Assembly: GCA_965153355.1 (NCBI GenBank)
Contig: OZ231128.1
Coordinates: forward strand, 42,532,001-42,596,000
Direction: 5' to 3'
DNA: 64,000 nucleotides
Origin: Flaccisagitta enflata
Taxonomy: Eukaryota; Chaetognatha; Sagittoidea; Aphragmophora
In this document: piece after piece, positions 43,081 to 54,860 of the stretch
How the letters are laid out: each line of letters opens with the position of its first letter
Numbering within the stretch: the stretch's first letter is position 1
The notes under the pieces: model-generated
What the model saw: the letters and a program-made list of their open reading frames with translations, nothing else
The model's database searches: none
Told to the model about the DNA's origin: nothing
Translations under genes and position numbers: made by a program

Positions 43081-45152
43081 TTTTATCACATCTTGTAAAA
43101 TTGTAAGATTCTGTGATCATAATATGGAACATGAAAAAATCATCAAAATACCATTACAAATTGAAGAATTCTAGCTCAAAGTCTCGTAAAGTTAAACACC
43201 ATACACTGTACATGTTTGAAGTGAAAGATCTACATTCATGTTTGTCAAGCTGCACTGGAAATGATGTATTTCTACTTTAAAATGTTGTTAAAGCTAAACT
43301 ACTTGACCAAGAGTGGTACAATCATAGGAGAAACCTCAAAACACTTGTTGCGTAGGTGAAGCTTGTATTGTCTTTTCTTTACAAAAATTAGATTTTTCTT
43401 TCAAAATCAGTTTTTTTTCTGAGCTGAGAAAAGTATGTCATGCCACAGGATAAAGAGAGATAAAAATGCTCAACTGGAATTCTTTCGGATAGCCCATTTA
43501 AGCAATTTTTTAAAATATTCCAAAGCAAAGACCGAAAATAGAATAGGTAAGTAAAGCAATTAAAAGAGTGAGGTTCATTATTTCAGATGTCTGCATGAAA
43601 AAAACTTAAGGTAATATGCTATTACAGAGAACAAAACCGAATTTTGAAGTGTAAATAGTTTTCACGCGATATAACTTATTTTGGTCAAAAAAATTGGTAA
43701 GTTTTCTTGAAAGCAACTTGGTTCTATCGAGGGTGTAATAGCCCTGTCTGGCATGGTAGTTGTAAAAAAGCGCCAGAGCGACGTCAAATCCAATATCGAT
43801 CATCGAAAATACGCTTCCAATCAGTAAAGTTATGGCACCAAAAACTTGGTTACGTGTGGCCATCTTACAAAAACTAGTTTGTTTTTCTTGGAGTCTTGGT
43901 TCAATTTAGTAAACAAGGCTGCACTTTTCAATTATGTTTGCTTTTTAATAGCTTTTGGTTATGGCATGGCTGCCATGAGGCACAACAGCCAATTATTTTA
44001 CTTATCATGCACTAGCTGTGGATTACGTTGAGTCAGAATATGTTTCTTTTATCTCACCACCATGATAAATAGCTCTTTTTATAGATCTCCTCGAATTGAT
44101 CTAGCAATTCAAAGCTCATTGAAGTGAGAGTCCCAAACCCATCGGCGCAGATCATCCTAAAAACTGAAGGAAAATAATACTGACTATTTCTAATATTTTT
44201 TTCCATTCTAATTCAGTGCCATTCTATTTCTTTTAGCTGGTCATTGGAGGTTTTGGGAGATATTTCTTTACAATTCATTACTAAAACATATCAAATTTAC
44301 CCACTCAGCTCTTGTGTGGGATTGAGTAGCTGTAGTAAAGATCGAGTTGCTGCTCTTGGGCAGTGGTACCAAAGGGGAAATTTCTCCTTCTCATTCTCCT
44401 TCACTGTCTGCCCCTTCTTCGAGACTCAAATTCCAGCCTTGAGGCTCAAATTCCAGTCTCAGTGCTCAAATTCTAGCCTTGAGGTTCAAATCCCAGCCTC
44501 ACGGCTCAATTTCAAGTCTCAGGGATCGAATCTCAGCCTTGACGCTCAAATCCCAGCCTAGCGGCTCACATCCTAGCCTCTGGGTTCTAATCCGAGCCTC
44601 GACACTCCAATCCCAGCCTACCGGCTCTCCCAATCTCTAGACTCAATCCCTAGCCTCCAAGTTCAAACCCTCATGCTCCAGGCTCAAACCCTCATGCTCC
44701 AGGCTCAAACCCCTGCATTGAGGCACAGATTTTAATCAATAATCCAGTCAAAATTTCAGTTTGAGGCTCACATACGAGCTTCAAGGCTCAAATCCCAGCT
44801 ATAAGTCTCAAATCCTAGCTTCAAGGCTAAAATCCCATCCTTGAGCCTCAAATCCTAGGCTTGAGGCTCAATTCCCAGTCTCAAGGCTCAAATCCAAGCA
44901 TTAGGGCACAAATCTCAGCTAAACAGGTTATTAGCTCCTTCGGGGCCGCTGCCCGTCACCCTCTCACTTTAACATTTGACATACAGTAACTTAGGGGCAA
45001 TGGGTATTGCTGACCATCTAATGCTTTTGCGATTATTTAATATAATATAATATTAAGTATAGCAATCAACACAGACATGTAAGAGTCCTAAATAAGTGAT
45101 TGCTATCAAAACAAAACCATGCAACAAATTTGATCTTTACGCTGTTATTGCT

Positions 45153-45316
45153 TTTTAGTCACGGACACGCAACTCTACACCTTGCTGTGTTGGTTGGTAG
45201 GTTGGTTGGTAGGTCAGTTGGTAGGTTACAAATATTTTTGGATTGCTAGTGATTGTTGCATTACAGCCCCTGCCCAACCGTCCGCGACTGTCTTGCCGTG
45301 TATCCGGCCTTGTTTT
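45153..45316 (-). mobile_element. HINE-like element, family i, reversed
   Basis: TTTTTAGTCACGGACACGCA then ACTCTACACCTTGCTGTGTT, TTGGTTGGTAGG runs, GCCCCTGCCCAACCGTCCGC, GTGTATCCGGCCTTGTTTT. Confidence 0.65.
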
Positions 45317-46374
45317 GTAAGGGATGAATCCAACATTACGGGCAACACCAAGTTCTATGCGGGGTAACGCAGGGTTACAAAATTGTCCTGAGCAGCCGGG
45401 CTCATTATGCCCTCCCCCACTGCGCAATACTACCTTTGAAATTAAAATGTTCCCACCCATTTGCATAGTCAGAGCTTTCAACAAAAGTACCAACAGATGG
45501 ATGGATGTGCAGAGAAAGTTGCGAGTCCATAACTACTCATCAAAGGATTGCACATGGACAGCGGTACCTGATGCCCTACTTACAGTGATCAAGTAGTGGA
45601 GTGAGGCCCCAAAGGGTCGATGTCCTGTAGGACAGAGAGGTAAATTTCCAGATGTCCTGAAGGAGAGTATATCAGGCCTAAGAAGACTGATGGAGGTTAT
45701 TGAAGATGGATATAAGGTCTGGAGGGAAAATCTTTGGCCTGAACAGCAAATTTGAGGTGGGGGTGGCACCGGGGCAGGCTTGATGTCCAAAGGGCAGATT
45801 TGAGGCGTGGGGAGCTGGATTTAGGCCTTGAGGTCTGATTTGAGGCCTGGAGGGCTAATTTGAGGCCTGAAGGGCTAATTTGAGGCCTGGAGGGCTAAAT
45901 TGAGACCTGGAAGGCAAAATTAACCTAAAATAGTCGCAAAAGCGTTAGATGGTCAGTAGTACCCATTGCCCCTAGGGGAGTTTATATGGGTGTGTGATGG
46001 TGAGAAGGGCAGCGGCCCTGAAGGAGCCGATGACCTATATGCTTAGTAAGTTTTGAAGCTCTAGACTTGAATTTGAGATTTAAGATGGGTTTTGAGCCTT
46101 GCGGCTGGGATTTGAGCCTCAAGGATGGGATTTGAGCCATGAGGCTGGGACTGAGCCTCGTTGCTGTTATTTGAGCCTCGTGGCTGGGATTTGAGCCTCA
46201 AGGTCGGAATTTGAGCCTTGAGGCTAGGATTTGGACCTTGAGGCTAGGATTTGGGCCTCGAGGCTAGGATTTGAGCCTCAAGGCTAGGATATGAGCTTCG
46301 AAGGGGGTGGACGGAGAAGGAGGAGAAGAAGGAGAAATTTCCCTTATGTGAGAAAGCATAGGTCATCGGCCCTA

Positions 46375-46810
46375 CCACCTACTACTAGCTTCAGCAACCT
46401 AGTATTAACCTCAGCGACCTATTAACAGCCTAAGCAACCTAATACCAGCCTCAGCAACCTTATACCAGCTTGTGACCTAATACTAGCCTAAATGACCTAA
46501 TACCGACCTAAGCAACCTAATATGGTCATTTTCGACCTTTACCAGTCTCAGCAACTGTGTTCCAGACTCAGCGACCTAATACCGACCTCAGCAACAAGCC
46601 TCATTACCCTAATCCGAGCTTCAAGTTGAAGCCTTCAACAACCCAATCCCAGCTTGAGTGACTTACCCCTGGCCTCAGCGACCTAATAGTAGCCTCAGCG
46701 ACCTGATCTTAGCCTCAGGGACCTAATCCTGGTTTTAGAATCCTGGTTTCAGCGGCCTAATCCTGGCCTTAGTGATCTAATATAGACCATAGCAACCTTA
46801 TCCCAGCCTC
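46375..46810. repeat. ~20-bp degenerate minisatellite
   Basis: CAGCGACCTAATCCTGGCCT-type units (ACCTAATACCAGCCTCAGCA). It lies inside the 2947-bp element. Confidence 0.8.
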
Positions 46811-48164
46811 ATTCTTTGGTTTTACCCTCAAACAGTGGTATAACCGCGCCGATGGGTTTCGTCATGCAAAGACTGCAAGATTTGAATTTTTAATTCAGTT
46901 TGTCATTTCTTATCGGTGGAACATCTGAGACATGACGGTATATGAAAATCTACATAGCTGAATCAACGTACTGTGGATGTAGGGTCTAGGGATGGCGCTC
47001 TAATCCATATTGTCCCTTTGGTCCTTCCAATAAATCCCCATTTTCTTTTTCGCCACTAGCTGGATGAATATTGACCTTACTTAGATTTTCTGGTTCAATC
47101 CATGAAGATTCAAAAATACTGTTTGTTTCCACTGATCCTGTAACCATTGCAGAAAACTCCTGATCCTTGAAATAATACTCTACCGTATTCAGACTGCATT
47201 ACCATAATCTTTTATGGAAATAAAAACTCTTATCTTTTAAAGAAACTAAAAGCATTAGTTTTCTTTACGCGTTTTGTGCTTGTTAACCATAAAGATATCT
47301 TTAAAATGAGATTAAACTGATCGTTTTAGATCAATCAGGTAACTCTACATGCTTTAATACAGGTTTGTTTTGATCAAGAATATGAGCTTTTCTGAAATGA
47401 TCAATAGTTATTACAGATGACTATGTACCTGTTTCCTATGCAGGCCTGAGCGATCTTATTGGGTATTGGTATCGGGTTTACAATATTCCTGTGTATTGGG
47501 TTTTCCTTATACATGTAACCTGTTTTGTTATTTTCTCAATATAATACAATACTATACAATATTTAAAAAAAATTGATATGAGGAGATGAAAACATATAAG
47601 AGAAAGACTGAATAACATAAAGAGGAAGAAGAAAAACATGCAAAGGCCCGAGGGAGAACAAAAGAAGTGGAGAAGGTAAAAGATAAAGAACAAGGCCGGA
47701 TACACGGCCAATCCGTAGTCGCTGCTGGTGGGCAGGTTCATTTTCACTTTTTCTAGGGTTTATCATTGTAAAATCATATGAAAATCAGTGACCATTGGAA
47801 ATAGCTTTGAAAGATCTGTCAAATGCCGCCAAGCAGATTTTTCTAATACAAAATATTTGAATTTTATTTCAAAATGAATATACATAGGTAAGAAAGTGAT
47901 GAAAACAAAACTGCTGGAAAGTTTGAAGAACTGGTTCTACAAAATTGTATATGAATCCTTCATCTATGTTTTCCCAATTGAATACAAAGGGTATATGGTA
48001 CCATAAGAGCTTATACTAAATATTTTTACAGAAATATATAACTTTTCATGAGAAATAACAATAATAAACAATAATCTTGTTTTACTGAGACAATATTTTT
48101 GAGCAAGATGGTATGAAAGTAATAATCAGTTGCTAAAAGCTGAGAAGATAAAAATAAGGGAACA

Positions 48165-48260
48165 AAAATCTGAACATTATCTGGGTCCGCCACAAGGGGT
48201 TAAAGATCACCAATTCCGTAAGATCGCTATGACCAAAAGATCGCTAACCCTTTAAGGCCA
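48165..48260 (+). mobile_element. Family iii 5' end, truncated
   Basis: AAATCTGAACATTATCTGGG then TCCGCCACAAGGGGTTAAAG, ATCACCAATTCCGTAAGATC, matching 9135-9235 closely. No 3' hairpin follows. Confidence 0.6.
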
Positions 48261-49250
48261 CTAAAATCATTCCCCCTCATATGTTGGAACAAAAATTCAG
48301 TGAGTAAAAGCGCCGTCACTGATTTCAACGATGTGCCCATTTCATACTTTCTAAGATGAGAATATATTTAGGGAATGAACCATGGCTCATGTTACAAGAG
48401 AAACGAAATAAAATGCAATATCATAAATTTGAACCTGCATTCCAGGATGTCCCGTAAGTCAAATATGGTCAAATATGGTACCGGCATAGCGCCAGGTTCT
48501 CAGTTTTTACATAAATAGTCTCCAGATAATCTTTTTTTCATTTTTTGAATACGTAAAAAACTTGAGATATGACAAAGCTTCACAAAAATGGTTACTGCGG
48601 CCAAACTTCGCCGCCGTGAGTTGACGTCGACTGCCTGTAGTATCCCTGAAGTGTGCTGATTTCATATCTCTTTTCATTTTCTATGTGCGATGACGCCGTA
48701 ACGCGCCATCGACGAGAGAAACAGCATATGACACTGACATTAAATCAAAATCATCTTTAAAGAATTAAGTCACACATTTCGCTTGTTCTGTAGTTCGGAC
48801 CGTTGGTAACGGACCGACCAACCAACAGACAGAAGGCGGACAGACCAACGGACAAAGCGGGGTGTAGAGTCGCGCGCATACCACTGGGAAAAAACTAGGC
48901 CAGATACACCGCCATACCGTAGGCAGACGTGGGCGGGGCAGAAATGCGTTGTTTTCAAACTTCTTTTTTGACTCCATGCGCATGGATGACCAATGATGTA
49001 ATTAACTTACTAATGCAGATTGAGGGACAAAGGTTTCATAGAGTTGCATGTCCTTAACTGTAAAAAGAACTAGCCCATGACTGTGCAAAAGTACCAGATA
49101 GTCACAAATCAACAAGATAATCTCGTAATCAACGTTTTGTGTGCAGTCAAGAAGGATCAAATCAAAGGCAAAAGTAACAAGACTCAGAAATCAAAACACC
49201 GTACACAACTGCCACAAAAACAGATAACAATGACAAAGTTCAAATAATGC
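48261..49250. other. Spacer, no gene seen
   Basis: An eroded family i block near 48795-48960 (GACCGACCAACCAACAGACA, GGGGTGTAGAGTCGCGCGCA, and a GGCCAGATACACCGCCATAC 5' end). Remainder unassigned. Confidence 0.45.
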
Positions 49251-49257
49251 AAATGAA

Positions 49258-49261
49258 CAAT

Positions 49262-49308
<47 letters not shown>

Positions 49309-49605
49309 AAACAACAACAACGAGAATATCAACGAGATTAATGACAGTGACAACAACAGCAAAAACAAAAATAACAAAGTAACAAAAACATTAATAGCAG
49401 CACTGACAACAACAAAAACAATGAAAGCAATGAAAACGTCAATAACAATATCAACAACAACAAAAATAACAACCACAAGGGCAATAACGACAACAACCAC
49501 AAAAACAACCACAACAAAAACGATCAACAGAAATCTATTAAAAATAACAATAAAAACAATAACTGACAAAAAACAAAACAACAATAATAACAACAACAAC
49601 AAGGA
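49258..49605. repeat. (AAC)n tract
   Basis: Pure AAC for about 50 bp, then degenerate AACAAAAAC. Frames through it are artefacts. Confidence 0.93.
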
Positions 49606-50744
49606 GAGGAGAGACAATCAGCATCAGTGTAGTCGTCATTCAATTCCTCTGCTTGTCATAAGAATTCAGCATTTTAAGTAGTTATCTGAAGAGGACGAAG
49701 TCCTGTAGAACACAGGGGACTTTCTGCCTCATTGTCCGTCCGTTTTGTCAGTGAAGCAGTTCTGGCTCGTCTCCCTGCAGGCCCCTCTGCGCCTGAAATC
49801 TGCCCTTAGGCTCTAAAAATCTGCCTCCTTCTGCCTGAAATCTGCCCCCAGGGCCTTTGACCTGCCCTCCTCTCAGGCCTGAAATTTGTCCTTCTGCAGG
49901 CCTGGCTGAGGTCTGGAGATGGGATAAACTGAAGGTGATGAGAAAAAAAGGAAATTTAGAAAATATAAGTTTTTACAGTACCAAATCATAAATCTCAATT
50001 AGTAAAACACAATTTAACACTATTTAAACCTTAAGGGTATTATAAGCTCTTGATGAAAATCCATGAGATGACTTTTTCGGGCCTGGTTTGGGTTAGAGAC
50101 ACTCAATGAGTGCCAACGAATGTGAAATCGATAGACCCAATGTTTATTTTCTTCTACATACAATATTTGCTAAATTAGTAAAAGTAACACCTCATGTCGG
50201 AACATATTAGGAAGACTCTGGACCTTCAAAATCCTAATGAATTGCAGATTTGGATTAAGTAAATGTGCACTAACAACTGTGGGGAATCAAAAGTTCACTG
50301 GAAGCCATCTATTATAGGTAAAACAATGAATGAAAAATGGAAGCCGCTGTGAAGGTGCCAAAAAACCGATGTTTCAAAAAATTTTGATCCCCACAACCCT
50401 TCACCATCTCTGTCCGATGTCACATGTAAAATTTTGTGGCTCTCTGCGGTCTGGATCCCGTAAAATATGTACCTGAAATTTTCAACCTCAGTTTTTTCCA
50501 CCTTTCCCGACAAGAACTGGGTAATGCCTTGATTAATTGACTTATGCTTTGCGGTTTGTGTTCCTGGCTTTGTATCCAAGTAACGGGTTGCTAGGGACAG
50601 ACATCTCTCTGAGTGAAAGTGCATCACGTTTCCCAGTGTAGAATAAAGCTATCACCGTGGTCATTATATTACTCAGTGATACACAATGATGATGACAAAA
50701 ACGACAACGAAGAAGAAAACGAAGATAAAACCCAGGATAACGGA

Positions 50745-50790
50745 AAACAAGGCTTGGATACACGGGTACCGAAGTCGCGCATGGGTGGCA
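50745..50790 (+). mobile_element. Family i 5' end abutting the rDNA segment
   Basis: AACAAGGCTTGGATACACGG then GTACCGAAGTCGCGCATGGG, followed at once by GC-rich spacer DNA. Confidence 0.55.
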
Positions 50791-50799
50791 GGCCGTGCC

Positions 50800-52330
50800 T
50801 ATCTCCCTTACGATCTTTTCGCCGAGGGTCGCGGGACCCTCGGCCTCAATCGCCTCGGCTCCCGCGGTCTTCACTCCCGGTCTTTTTCCAAGGAACGGTA
50901 CGGGCAAACGGAGGGAGTGAGGAACTCGAAATTTGGCAGGCAGATGTCTCGTGTCACGTACTACCTCTCTACCAAATTTCATGGCCATCCAATCATTCCT
51001 TCTATAGGCTACCCGGTCCCGATCTTCCCTCTCCCGGTCCCTCCCGATCTTTTTCGCCGAGGACCGCGGCGGCCATCGGCCTCCTCCGCCTTGGCCGCCG
51101 CGGCCTCTTCCCCGGCCATTCTTTGCATGGGTGTTACGGACAAACGGAGAAGGGGAGAAGGTGGAAACTTGGTAGGCAGTTCCCTGCCCTCCCTCTCTTC
51201 CCGCCCACCGAGTTTCAGTCGCCTCCTTTCATCCCTTCGTCCGTCGGTCTGATTTTCGTCCTTCCTGACAACTTTGAACCACCACCACGAGAGAACGGTT
51301 GGGTGGAACATGTTGGTTCTTAGTCAGAAGTTGTATCAGGTGATGAGGGGTCTGTGTATCAAATTTGGTCCAAATCGAAGATACCCTTCGATGTGCATTT
51401 GCTTGCCTATCTGTTTTCCCGATCTCATCAGGCCTGATCATCGACTTTGGCCGGCAAATCCGCGGGAAAATCTCATTTTGATGGAGTTTTGCCCCGCTAG
51501 GCCCTCATGTGCGATGGAATTCCTAGTACAGGGAGGAGGAAAGTTTCGCGAGCATGTGGCGTGGGACCGGCTGGGACTTTGACGGGCCCTGATCCTCCCG
51601 AGGTGGATTTGGCCGTTCTGTCGGTGGTGGGTTGATTCTTCGCGGCTGATGACGGGAGGGAAAGGACGGGACTCGGAATCCGAACAACGCGGGCTCCCCG
51701 TGGGTTCGGTGCGAAGGGACCTGTTCTAGTAGCTTCGCGGTTGTCGCTGGGAGGGATCTCTCTGCTTGGCGATGGATGCGCCATCCCGCGTCTTGATGAC
51801 GAGCGCGAGGGGTGGGACTCGGAATCTGATCTTCGCGGATTGGAGGCAGGGACCTGTCTAGTAGCGCCGCGGTTGTCGTCGCGGGTTCGGTGGTGGGTTG
51901 ATTTCTTCGCGGCTGATGACGGGAGGGAAAGGACGGGACCTGGATTCCGAATACAACGCGGGCTCCCCGTGGGTTTCGGTTCGAAGGGACCTGTTTCAGT
52001 AGCTTCGCGGTTGTCGCTGTGAGGGATCCGCCGTCCCGCGTCTTTGATGACGAGTGCGAGGGATGGGACCCGGAATCTGATCTTCGCGGATTGGAGGCCG
52101 GGACCTGTCTGGTAGCGACGCGGTTGTCGTCGCGGGTTCGGTGATGGAGTTGATTTCGCGGCTGATAGCGGGAGGGAAAGGGCGGGACCGGGCGCGATCC
52201 CTCCGCAGGATTGACGGAGGACCGGTCTAGTAGCCTCGGCGGTTGTCGCTGTGAGGGATCCTCACGCCCGGTCCCGCGTCTTGATGACGAGTGCGAGGAT
52301 GGGACCGAATCTGATCTTGCCAGTTGGAGG
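50800..52330 (+). repeat. Ribosomal intergenic spacer with subrepeats
   Basis: GC-rich, unlike the AT-rich surroundings. Two ~230-bp units at about 50813-51045 and 51048-51240 (GATCTTTTTCGCCGAGG, ACGGACAAACGGAG). Then about three ~255-bp units from 51590 to 52330 with GGGTTGATTTCTTCGCGGCT, GACGGGAGGGAAAGGACGGG and CGCGTCTTGATGACGAG; GGCTGATGACGGG markers near 51643, 51910 and 52160. Called spacer because it runs straight into 18S. Frames through it are not genes. Confidence 0.75.
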
Positions 52331-52887
52331 CTACAGGACTGTTTCGTCTAGTAACTTGCCGCAGTTGTAAATCCTTGAGGCATCTACGCCCCTTACCTTT
52401 CTCCGATGCTCGTTGTTGAGGAAAAGCTAACGTGAGTCACCGGCCCACCTTTAGCTGAAATAGCAGCGGATGTGACTGAGCGGGTAACTCGACTCTGGCG
52501 TTCCTTTCTCTCCGCGAGTGACGCTCAACAACGGCGCATTCCCCTGCACCTCGGTGGAACCCTCTGCCGAGTGCCGGTGAAAGGTGCTCAGAGTCAGGGA
52601 TCATGCCGCGGGTAGCTGCTGCGGCGGCCGCCTGGCCGCCGAGGGTGATGAAGGGGGTTTTTCACTGCTTCGCCCTCTCACGGCGTGGTGCGATTTCGGC
52701 TCGAGACGGACCTCGTCCGTCGGCCGAGGGTGCGAGGCACTGCCCCTCAGGCCACGGTGGGAATGGAGAGGCAACTCTTTCATCCTTACCTGTCGCGCTC
52801 GGAGCGGCGATGGCTCTCGCGGGCCGTCGTCCGTTCTCGATGTGAGACTCCAAAAATGGATGGTTCGTTTCCCGACGTTCCTCCGTT
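52331..52887 (+). other. 5' external transcribed spacer (inferred)
   Basis: Unique GC-rich sequence between the spacer subrepeats and the 18S start. The Pol I start site cannot be placed. Confidence 0.6.
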
Positions 52888-53766
52888 TACCTGGTTGATC
52901 CTGCCAGTAGTCATATGCTTGTCTCAAAGATTAAGCCATGCAAGTGTCAGCACATGCCGCCAAATGGCTAAGCCGCGAACGGCTCATTAAATCAGCTATG
53001 GTTCCTTAGATCTTCGGTCGCGTCTTCGGACGTGACGTTTGGATAACTGTGGTAATTCTAGAGCTAATACATGCCTGTCGCCGTCGGGGCCCGCGAGGGT
53101 CGCGACGTCTTTATCCCTTCAAGACCAGCCGATGCAGCGCGGTTCTCGGACCGTGGCGGTCGACCTCCTTGATGAACTCTGGATAACTCCACTTGACCGC
53201 ATGGCCTTGCGCCGGCGGCTGATCTAATAAATGTCTGCCTTATCAACTGTCGACGGTAGGAGCCCGGCCTACCGTGGTGATAACGGGTAGCGGGGAATAA
53301 GGGTTCTATACCGGAGAGGGAGCATGAGAAACGGCTACCACATCCAAGGAAGGCAGCAGGCACGCAAATTACCCACTCCCGGCACGGGGAGGTAGTGACG
53401 ATCAATAACGATGCGGGACTCTGACGAGGCTCCGTAATCGGAATGGGCGTAGTTTAAATCCTTCGACGAGGATCAAGTGGAGGGCAAGTCTGGTGCCAGC
53501 AGCCGCGGTAATTCCAGCTCCACTAGCGTATATTAAAGTTGCTGCAGTTAAAAAGCTCGTAGTCGGATCTCGGGATCGTGTCGGCGTTCTCGTGGTTTCT
53601 CCTGCGGTTCTGCCGTTGGGAGTTTCCGCGGGTCGTCGGCCCTGGCGGCTAGGTCCCCACCTGATGGTGGGGTTCCACCTGGCTCGTCCAGCCCGCCGTC
53701 GCGTTTGGGCGGGTGTCCTTAATTGGATGCCCGCTCTCGAACGTGGCCCGTTTACCTTGAACAAAT
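52888..53766 (+). rRNA. 18S rRNA, 5' ~880 bases only (truncated)
   Basis: Begins TACCTGGTTGATCCTGCCAG, then GTCATATGCTTGTCTCAAAG, and holds the universal blocks AGGCAGCAGGCACGCAAATT, GGTGCCAGCAGCCGCGGTAA and TTCCAGCTCCA. It stops at CGTTTACCTTGAACAAAT, where the next base belongs to copy B of the duplication. The remaining half of 18S and all of 5.8S/28S are missing. Expansion regions are GC-rich. It cannot give a complete rRNA. Confidence 0.95.
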
Positions 53767-54143
53767 CAATTTGCTATGTTATCCAGTTCGAATTTCGCAT
53801 CTATTTGTTTTTTGCCAATTCTCCATATTATTCAATGGGAAATTAGCATTTTTTGGACTTTTTTGTAGATTTTACATGTTATTCAATCGTAAATTTTGCA
53901 TTATATCTTTTATCCATGTTATTTAATGAGCAGCTTCGGGGGGGGGGGGACGTAAGGACGTACATAATTTTTGCCCATGTGTCCAACAGGACATCGACCG
54001 CCGCTGCCCAAAAACGCCGGCGCACCGTCTTGGCCCGCGTATCCGGCCTTGTTTTTCTCATTTCTGAACCTCCATCGCTGTTTGTCTGTTTGTGTGTGTG
54101 TGTGCGTGTGTGTGCGTGTGCGTGTGTGCGTGTGTGTGTGTGT

Positions 54144-54145
<2 letters not shown>

Positions 54146-54231
<86 letters not shown>
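54146..54231. repeat. (TC)n microsatellite in copy B
   Basis: Longer by about 14 bp than the copy A tract. Confidence 0.95.
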
Positions 54232-54232
<1 letters not shown>

Positions 54233-54488
54233 GCCTGGGCTGTACAGCTTTTTTGGGCAGTGGCCCCGAAGGGGCTATATTTCATATGCAGAAGTTTCTC
54301 CTCCTTCTCCTTATTTATTGTACCCCAATAATTTCCCATGCACTCAAGCATAGGTCAATGCTTCTAGATATAAAATGTTACAATGCAGTATCTATCAAAA
54401 TCATACACGATACAAAACTATATTCATATATGATTTGCATTGTAAATTAAGTAATTGACATAATTTAGCATTTAATGATATACGTAAG

Positions 54489-54539
54489 ATTCTTTTTTAG
54501 TCCGAATCTTACGTCGTAAGATTCGGACTAAAAAAGAAT
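54489..54539. repeat. 51-base perfect palindrome, copy B
   Basis: Identical to 35727-35777. Confidence 0.95.
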
Positions 54540-54860
54540 GATCTTGTATAATCGTATTTGATAGAAAATTTTCAAAATTGATAACATTTATTGAGAGAAC
54601 CCAATAAACTAGAAGATTACAAACCCAATATTAATATTCAGTACTGTAATACAATAGCTCAGGTCTGCTCTCTCTCTCTCTGTCATTGTCATCAACTTGA
54701 TTGTGTCCAATGGTCATTACCATTGTACCCTGTCCCGTCCACGTGTCATTGCTATCATCTCGAATGTGCCATTATCAGTTGATGCATCCTTGCTATCATC
54801 CTGATTGGTCATCACCACCCTGCCATTTCTTGACAACACACCTTCCGTATAATTTCGATT

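Larger units (their letters stand above)
44024..46970. mobile_element. 2947-bp insertion with 8-bp TSD (hAT-like size), copy A only
   Basis: CTGTGGAT flanks both ends (44016-44023, 46971-46978); copy B has it once (59090-59097). Imperfect inverted ends TACGTTGAGTCAGAATATG and TACGTTGATTCAGCTATG. The inside is packed with non-autonomous repeats: M elements at about 44345-45035, 45535-45920 and 45936-46375, a family i element at 45153-45316, and a ~20-bp minisatellite at 46375-46810. No transposase seen. Confidence 0.82.

Noticed and set aside
49247-49681. Asn/Thr-rich frame
   Set aside because: It is the translation of an (AAC)n tract.
50686-53846. Several GC-rich frames of 100-236 codons
   Set aside because: They overlap rDNA spacer, ETS and 18S. 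GC-rich DNA gives long frames by chance.
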